From NCBI RefSeq assembly GCF_946479975.1, contig NZ_CAMLIX010000070.1:1-20595 (forward strand): a stretch of DNA of 20,595 nucleotides. Reading direction: 5' to 3'. The position numbers and the translations under genes are program-made. Position 1 is the first letter of the stretch. Each line of letters opens with the position of its first letter. The stretch comes from an uncultured Flavobacterium sp. (GTDB lineage: Bacteria > Bacteroidota > Bacteroidia > Flavobacteriales > Flavobacteriaceae). Positions 15,875 through 20,595 of the stretch are shown here, piece after piece. The notes under the pieces were generated by a model. The model ran no database searches. It had not been told where the DNA came from and was given only the letters and a program-made list of their open reading frames with translations.

Positions 15875-16594
15875 ATGAAAAATAAAGCAGCATTTCTATT
15901 TCTGTTATTTTCTGTAATTGTTTTTGGGCAAACCGAAACAACCGGAAAAATTAATACAGTAATAATGTCTAAATACGAGTTGGGTTATGTTTTACATCGT
16001 CCAGCAAATGTGAAAGAGAAAAAGCCTTTAATAGTTTTTATTTCGGGAGATGGAGAAAAAGGAACTGATCTTGAAAAAGTAAAGATTAATGGTCCTTTAA
16101 AATATTTAAAAACACACCAATTAGACGCTTATGTTTTGGCACCACAGTGTAAAGAAGACGAAAATTGGGATATAGAATCAATTTATCAGCTGATTGTTAA
16201 AATTCAGAAAGAAAACAAAATTGATTCAGATAGAATTTATGTTACTGGTTTGAGCTCAGGAGGCTGGGCTTCTTGGAATTTGGCTTTTGCACATCCGGAT
16301 CTATTTGCAGCAAACGTACCTGTCGCTGGTTTTGTAGATTTAATTCAGTTAGAGCACGCTTGTGAAATAGCCAATATTCCAACCAGAATTTTTCACGGAT
16401 TACAAGATAATGTGGTAAACGTGAATTATGCGATTACGATTTATAATGAACTAAAAAAATGCAATGCTAAAGATGTAAAGCTGACCATTTTTGATGATGC
16501 AAATCATGACAGCTGGACACGAGTTTATGACAATAGAGAAATCTATGACTGGATGTTGCAGCAGAAAAAAACGAATACGAATACGAATAAATAA
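15875..16594 (+). CDS. Secreted alpha/beta hydrolase (carboxylesterase/LpqC-like)
   Basis: Predicted exported serine hydrolase of 239 residues. A signal peptide (about 1-18, ending VFG before Q19) is followed by one alpha/beta-hydrolase domain. The catalytic triad can be assigned: S127 in GLSSGGW, D178 in FHGLQDNVV and H211 in DDANHDSW. The oxyanion region is near FISGDGEKG. Position between the GH144 and GH3 genes (6-bp and 10-bp gaps) shows one operon. This suggests removal of ester groups, such as succinyl or acetyl, from the imported glucan; the ester is inferred, not seen. Three ACGAAT units (16571-16588) encode the TNTNTN tail and are probably neutral. A peptidase of the same fold is an alternative. 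Confidence 0.85.
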   Translation: MKNKAAFLFLLFSVIVFGQTETTGKINTVIMSKYELGYVLHRPANVKEKKPLIVFISGDGEKGTDLEKVKINGPLKYLKTHQLDAYVLAPQCKEDENWDIESIYQLIVKIQKENKIDSDRIYVTGLSSGGWASWNLAFAHPDLFAANVPVAGFVDLIQLEHACEIANIPTRIFHGLQDNVVNVNYAITIYNELKKCNAKDVKLTIFDDANHDSWTRVYDNREIYDWMLQQKKTNTNTNK

Positions 16595-16604
16595 ATTATA
16601 TATA

Positions 16605-18905
16605 ATGAAAAACAAATTAGTCTTACTTTTTTTAGGATGTGCTGTTTTGGGTTACGCTCAGAAAAAGACAACTAAAAGTACAGTGAAAATTAAACCAAAG
16701 TCTGAATTTGTGGCGGAGTTAATGTCAAAAATGACTTTAGACGAGAAATTGGGTCAGTTAAACTTGCCAACATCTGGTGATATTACCACAGGGCAGGCAA
16801 ACAGCTCAAATGTGGCAAAAAATATTGCTGAAGGTAAAGTGGGTGGTTTGTTCAATATAAAATCAGTTCAAAAAATTAAAGAAGTACAGAAAATTGCGGT
16901 GGAGCAAAGCCGTTTAAAAATTCCGTTGCTTTTTGGTATGGATGTTATTCACGGTTACGAAACAACATTCCCAATTCCGCTAGGATTATCTTGTACTTGG
17001 GATATGGGATTAATTGAAAGAAGTGCTCAAATCGCTGCAAAAGAAGCGAGTGCAGACGGAATCAACTGGACATTTTCTCCAATGGTTGATGTTTCTCGCG
17101 ATCCAAGATGGGGAAGAGTTTCTGAAGGTTCTGGAGAAGATCCATATTTAGGAAGCCAAATTGCAAAAGCAATGGTAAACGGTTACCAACAACATGATCT
17201 TTCTAAAAATAATTCAATTTTAGCTTGTGTGAAGCACTTCGCATTATACGGAGCTCCAGAAGGCGGACGTGATTATAACACGGTAGACATGAGTCATATC
17301 AGAATGTTTAATGATTATTTCCCTCCTTACAAAGCGGCTGTTGATGCTGGTGTAGGATCTGTAATGGCTTCTTTCAACGAAATTGACGGAATCCCTGCAA
17401 CAGGAAACAAATGGTTAATGACAGATATTCTAAGAAAACAATGGGGTTTCAAAGGATTTGTAGTTACAGATTTTACAGGAATTCCTGAAATGATCGAGCA
17501 CGGAATGGGAGATTTACAACAAGTTTCGGCTTTGTCATTAAACGCTGGAGTTGAAATGGATATGGTTGGAGAAGGTTTCTTAGGAACTTTGAAAAAATCA
17601 TTAGACGAAGGAAAAGTAAAAATCGAAACAATCGACAATGCGGTTAAATTGATTTTGGAAGCAAAATACGATTTAGGATTATTCCAAGATCCATACAAAT
17701 ACTGTGATGAAAAAAGAGCTAAAACAGAGATTTTTACAAATGACAGTAGAAAAGAAGCTCGTGCAATTGCAGCACAATCTTTAGTTTTATTGAAAAACCA
17801 AAACCAACTTTTACCACTTAAAAAATCAGGTACAATTGGTTTAATCGGACCATTAGCAGATGCTAAAGAAAACATGCCGGGAACTTGGAGTGTGGCTACA
17901 AAAATGGAAAATGCAATATCACTATTAGCAGGAATCAAAGAAGTAGCAGGAAAAAACACGAAAGTTTTATACGCAAAAGGAAGTAATTTAGATTACGATG
18001 AAACTTTTGAAACAAATGCGACAATGTTTGGAAAAACATTACACCGTGACTCACGTTCAAAAGAAGATTTATTAGCAGAAGCTTTAAAAGTAGCAGAGCA
18101 GTCAGATGTAATTGTTGCTGCTTTAGGAGAATCTGCAGAAATGAGTGGAGAATCTAGCAGCCGTACGAATTTAGAAATTCCACAAGCGCAAAAAGATTTA
18201 TTAAACGCTTTATTAAAAACAGGAAAACCAGTTGTTTTAGTTTTATTTGACGGCCGTCCTTTAGTAATTACGGATGAAGAAAAAACAGTTCCTGCAATCT
18301 TAAACGCTTGGTTTGCTGGTACAGAAGCAGGTTATGCTATCGCTGATGTTTTATTTGGAGATGTAAATCCTTCTGGAAAATTAACTTCAACTTTCCCAAG
18401 AAGTGTTGGACAATTGCCAATTTACTATGCACACAAAAATACAGGAAGACCGCTTTCTAACACCGAAGGAAAATTCGAAAAATTCAGATCAAACTATATT
18501 GACGAAAGAAACGAGCCATTATTCCCATTCGGATTTGGATTAAGCTATACGACTTTTGATTATTCAAACATCAAAATTTCTTCTGATAAAATGAATGCAT
18601 CTGGCAAATTGAAAGTAACAGTTGATGTAACAAACACTGGAAAATTTGACGGAAAAGAAACGGTACAATTATACATTAGAGATTTGGTTGGTTCTGTAAC
18701 AAGACCAGTTAGAGAATTAAAAGGTTTCCAAAAAATAGCACTTAAAAAAGGTGAAAAACAAACGGTAAGTTTCGACATTACTGTTGAAGATTTAAAATTT
18801 TATAACTCTGATTTACAATTCGTAGCAGAGCCTGGGCAGTTTGAAATTTTCATTGGAGGAAATTCAAATGCCGATAAGAAAGTTAGTTTTGAGTTAACTA
18901 AATAG
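16605..18905 (+). CDS. bglX: GH3 beta-glucosidase, BglX-like, exported
   Basis: Retaining beta-glucosidase expected to release glucose from the oligosaccharides made by the GH144 enzyme. The start is ATG 16605 (766 residues; E. coli BglX has 765). Upstream in-frame ATGs lie inside the esterase gene and would bury the signal peptide (MKNKLVLLFL...GYA, cut before Q19). Domains: TIM barrel (about 45-380) with D113 in MDVIHGYE and K210/H211 in VKHFALYG, and nucleophile D289 in VVTDFTG. An alpha/beta sandwich (about 410-620) has the probable acid/base E516 in MSGESSSRTNLEIP. A C-terminal fibronectin-III-like domain (about 670-755) follows FPFGFGLSYTTF. GH3 enzymes active on beta-1,2-glucooligosaccharides are known in Bacteroidota, but linkage preference cannot be read from this sequence. 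A strong terminator follows. Confidence 0.93.
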   Translation: MKNKLVLLFLGCAVLGYAQKKTTKSTVKIKPKSEFVAELMSKMTLDEKLGQLNLPTSGDITTGQANSSNVAKNIAEGKVGGLFNIKSVQKIKEVQKIAVEQSRLKIPLLFGMDVIHGYETTFPIPLGLSCTWDMGLIERSAQIAAKEASADGINWTFSPMVDVSRDPRWGRVSEGSGEDPYLGSQIAKAMVNGYQQHDLSKNNSILACVKHFALYGAPEGGRDYNTVDMSHIRMFNDYFPPYKAAVDAGVGSVMASFNEIDGIPATGNKWLMTDILRKQWGFKGFVVTDFTGIPEMIEHGMGDLQQVSALSLNAGVEMDMVGEGFLGTLKKSLDEGKVKIETIDNAVKLILEAKYDLGLFQDPYKYCDEKRAKTEIFTNDSRKEARAIAAQSLVLLKNQNQLLPLKKSGTIGLIGPLADAKENMPGTWSVATKMENAISLLAGIKEVAGKNTKVLYAKGSNLDYDETFETNATMFGKTLHRDSRSKEDLLAEALKVAEQSDVIVAALGESAEMSGESSSRTNLEIPQAQKDLLNALLKTGKPVVLVLFDGRPLVITDEEKTVPAILNAWFAGTEAGYAIADVLFGDVNPSGKLTSTFPRSVGQLPIYYAHKNTGRPLSNTEGKFEKFRSNYIDERNEPLFPFGFGLSYTTFDYSNIKISSDKMNASGKLKVTVDVTNTGKFDGKETVQLYIRDLVGSVTRPVRELKGFQKIALKKGEKQTVSFDITVEDLKFYNSDLQFVAEPGQFEIFIGGNSNADKKVSFELTK

Positions 18906-18926
18906 TTGGTTTATTGATTAGTAATT

Positions 18927-18964
18927 AGCCCTTCGCGTGTTTGGTTAGCGAAGGGCTTTTTTTT
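18927..18964 (+). terminator. Rho-independent terminator ending the susCD-GH144-esterase-GH3 operon
   Basis: Perfect 10-bp GC-rich stem AGCCCTTCGC (18927-18936) / GCGAAGGGCT (18948-18957), an 11-nt loop and eight T. It lies 21 bp after the GH3 stop. Confidence 0.93.
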
Positions 18965-18992
18965 AAACTTAATATTCCACTAGATGAAATTC

Positions 18993-19130
18993 TTTTAACA
19001 CATAGAAACATAGTTTTTGTAAACTTAAAAAAGGCGTTTCACTAATTTCAATGCACATAGCTATGTGTGAAAGCTAGCTTTTTCAGTAATCTTTAAGAGA
19101 AGTAAAAAACTATGTTTCTATGTGTTAAAA
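18993..19130. repeat. 138-bp palindromic intergenic element with 26-bp perfect terminal inverted repeats
   Basis: The arms 18993-19018 and 19105-19130 are perfect 26-bp complements. They contain ACACATAGAAACATAG and its complement. The 86-bp centre holds a further perfect palindrome CACATAGCTATGTG (19054-19067), almost exactly at the middle of the element. It also holds AAAGCTAGCTTT (19070-19081) and paired CTTAAA (19024-19029) / TTTAAG (19092-19097). There is no coding capacity. The design suggests a non-autonomous mobile or REP/MITE-like repeat. I recall ACACATAGAAACATAG as a frequent flavobacterial intergenic string. No target-site duplication is obvious at the edges. Confidence 0.75.
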
Positions 19131-19198
19131 TTAAACTTTGTTCTATTATCACAATTAGTACTTAATACTATATTTTGTAATTATTTAACTACATCATT

Positions 19199-19972
19199 AT
19201 GAGAGTTTTTAAAATGTTTAGTGTAGCATTTCTTATTGCTTTTTCATCTTGCAATGCACAAAAGAATGCAATTGTAGCACATCGCGGCGCATGGAAAAAA
19301 AACAATCTCCCAGAAAATTCAATAGCTTCATTACGACACGCTATTGATTTGAAATTGCCGGGTTCAGAATTTGATGTTTGGAGAACTGCAGATGATTCAC
19401 TTGTAATCAATCACGACGCGCATTATAATAAATTGCTGATTGAAGAAACAAATTATGCTGATTTATTAAAATTCAAACTTTCAAACGGAGAAAAGCTTCC
19501 AACATTACATGAATATATTTCAGAAGGAATTAAAAATAACAAGCAAACTCTTTTAGTCTGCGAAATAAAGCCTTCAGAAATTAGTAAAGAAAGAGGAAAG
19601 AAAACGGCACTGATGTCTGTTGAAGTAATCAAAAAATTGAAAGCAGATAAAAATACTTGCTACATCAGTTTTGATTATGAAATTCTAAAGCAAATTAGAG
19701 CAGTAGACTCTAAAACTTCTCTGCAATATTTAGAAGGAAATAAATCTCCAAAAGAAGTCAAAGCAGATAAAATTAATGGTGTTGATTATCATTATTCTGT
19801 TTTCCAGAAACATCCAGAATGGATTAAAGAGGCAAAAGATAATAAAATTCTTCTGAATGCTTGGACTGTAAATGACGCTAAAGATATGGATTGGATTATC
19901 GATCAGAAATTCAATTACATTACCACAAACGAACCCGAACTTTTAAAGGAAAGATTACAGGCAAAAAAATAA
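19199..19972 (+). CDS. Secreted glycerophosphodiester phosphodiesterase (GDPD family)
   Basis: Hydrolyses glycerophosphodiesters to glycerol 3-phosphate and an alcohol, metal dependent, outside the cytoplasm. The 257 residues start with a signal peptide carrying FSSC (C18), so a lipoprotein is likely; cleavage at NAQ is an alternative. Family residues are visible: H28-R29 in VAHRGAW, PENS (38-41), E57 and D59 in SEFDVWRT, H72 in INHDAHY, and E122/K124 in CEIKPS. The C-terminal NAWTVND and ITTNEPELL are typical. It lies past the GH3 terminator and the palindromic element, so it is a separate unit with the GH43-like gene 32 bp downstream. Scavenging of lipid-derived glycerophosphodiesters is the default role. 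Removal of phosphoglycerol from periplasmic glucans is a context-based possibility. Confidence 0.93.
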   Translation: MRVFKMFSVAFLIAFSSCNAQKNAIVAHRGAWKKNNLPENSIASLRHAIDLKLPGSEFDVWRTADDSLVINHDAHYNKLLIEETNYADLLKFKLSNGEKLPTLHEYISEGIKNNKQTLLVCEIKPSEISKERGKKTALMSVEVIKKLKADKNTCYISFDYEILKQIRAVDSKTSLQYLEGNKSPKEVKADKINGVDYHYSVFQKHPEWIKEAKDNKILLNAWTVNDAKDMDWIIDQKFNYITTNEPELLKERLQAKK

Positions 19973-20004
19973 TCTTTTAGACTTTATAAACTTAAAATCT
20001 GACC

Positions 20005-20595
20005 ATGAAAAAAATATATAAAAAATTGATGCCAATTGTATTGTTTGCGATAGTTTTTGCGAACAATCTTTCGGCACAAAAATTAGGAAAAACAGAATGG
20101 TTTGATCCTAATAAACCAGCAACAACCTATTGTAATCCGATAAATATTGGATACAATTATACGACACACAATCATAACGGAATTCCAGAATCGCGTCGTT
20201 CTAGTGCCGATCCTGTTATTATTACTTACAAAGGAGAGTATTATTTATTTGCAACAAATCAGGCAGGTTTCTTTTGGAGTAAAGACATGTCAGATTGGAA
20301 TTTTGTTTACGGAAGTTTCCAAAGACAGCCGGGCGATGACGATCAATGTGCTCCTGCGGCTTGGGTTGTAAATGATACTTTATTTTATGTTGGTTCAACT
20401 TGGAAAAGAGATCATCCAATTTGGAAAACTGCCGATCCGAAATCGGGAAGATGGACACGTCATGTAGACAAGGCAATGCTGCCAACTTGGGATCCGGCGA
20501 TTTTTCAAGATGATGATAAAAAAGTCTACATGTATTACGGTTCAAGTGGAAAATTACCACTTGTTGGAGTAGAAGTAGATTATAACACCTGGCTT
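20005..20595 (+). CDS. GH43-like secreted glycoside hydrolase, 3' end beyond the window
   Basis: The frame is open from ATG 20005 to the window end (197 codons, no stop), so the gene is cut. A signal peptide (about 1-24, KKLMPIVLFAIVFANNLSA, cut before Q25) is followed by the start of a five-bladed beta-propeller. In GH43-type enzymes the catalytic base is an aspartate near the N-terminus, here probably D69 in SSADPVI before YKGEYYLFAT. The second conserved acidic residue is probably D163 in TWDPAIF before KVYMYYGSS. The expected general-acid glutamate would lie outside the window. Many GH43 enzymes act on arabinose, xylose or galactose polymers; the subfamily and substrate are not determinable here. 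It starts 32 bp after the GDPD gene with no terminator between, so the two are likely co-transcribed. Confidence 0.8.
   Translation, partial: MKKIYKKLMPIVLFAIVFANNLSAQKLGKTEWFDPNKPATTYCNPINIGYNYTTHNHNGIPESRRSSADPVIITYKGEYYLFATNQAGFFWSKDMSDWNFVYGSFQRQPGDDDQCAPAAWVVNDTLFYVGSTWKRDHPIWKTADPKSGRWTRHVDKAMLPTWDPAIFQDDDKKVYMYYGSSGKLPLVGVEVDYNTWL

Noticed and set aside
16571..16588. Three tandem ACGAAT units as a phase-variable repeat
   Set aside because: A 6-bp unit does not shift the frame, and the tract is short and at the tail of the esterase; probably neutral.
16491..16604. Longer GH3 reading frame (804 residues) overlapping the esterase gene
   Set aside because: The extra 38 residues are an out-of-frame reading of the esterase C-terminus and would hide the signal peptide; ATG 16605 fits.
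17327..17959. 210-residue open frame on the minus strand
   Set aside because: It lies wholly within the GH3 gene, has no recognisable domain, and its low-complexity composition is that of an antisense shadow.
20147..20371. Short plus-strand frame and the minus-strand frame at 20222-20560
   Set aside because: Both fall inside the clearly coding GH43-like gene, whose own frame stays open to the window end.
1..20595. CRISPR array, tRNA/rRNA genes, integrase or transposase genes
   Set aside because: No regularly spaced repeats, cloverleaf-like tRNA sequence, rRNA signature or recombinase motif was seen on either strand; the gaps are short and accounted for by terminators, repeats and operator-like sites.

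Overview
The window looks like a chromosomal segment of a Flavobacterium-like member of the Bacteroidota. The DNA is AT-rich, most starts lack a clear Shine-Dalgarno sequence, and one promoter fits the Bacteroidota -7 form TAnnTTTG. A SusC/SusD pair is present, and several lipoprotein and signal peptides have typical Bacteroidota endings (FGQ, YAQ, FAGC-SDDF). All confident genes lie on the plus strand. Genus is inferred from style; no search was run.

Layout. Bases 1-6834 are housekeeping: the 3' part of dnaK with a strong terminator, a small palindromic intergenic repeat, a CorA-type divalent cation channel, then pta-ackA (acetyl-CoA to acetate plus ATP) followed by a small two-helix membrane protein of unknown function and another terminator. 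Bases 6900-18964 are a polysaccharide utilisation locus (PUL). It holds a membrane-spanning sensor/regulator (periplasmic propeller plus Y_Y_Y domain, one transmembrane helix, cytoplasmic LuxR-type HTH), a 244-bp regulatory gap rich in repeated motifs, susC, susD, a perfect 15-bp hairpin, a GH144-type lipoprotein glucanase, a secreted alpha/beta hydrolase and a GH3 beta-glucosidase ending in a strong terminator. Bases 18993-19130 are a 138-bp palindromic repeat element. Bases 19199 to the end hold a secreted glycerophosphodiester phosphodiesterase (GDPD) and the 5' part of a secreted GH43-like enzyme that runs off the window.

How it may work. GH144 enzymes are known for beta-1,2-glucan. The acidic residues of this copy (D148, D152, E155, E224) match the spacing I recall for the Chitinophaga pinensis enzyme. 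The inferred pathway is: SusD/SusC bind and import beta-1,2-glucan chains, GH144 cuts them, and GH3 releases glucose. In nature beta-1,2-glucans are mostly the osmoregulated periplasmic or cyclic glucans of Proteobacteria, which often carry phosphoglycerol and succinyl groups. The neighbouring GDPD and the serine hydrolase could remove those groups. The locus is therefore a candidate system for scavenging decorated periplasmic glucans of other bacteria. This is a hypothesis. The GDPD is in a separate transcription unit beyond a terminator, and the GH43-like gene may point to another substrate.

Regulation. The susC upstream region carries the octamer TACATCAT four times (two direct copies 11 bp apart, then two inverted copies) plus two 12-bp palindromes centred on AACGTT. 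These are the best candidates for operators of the adjacent regulator.
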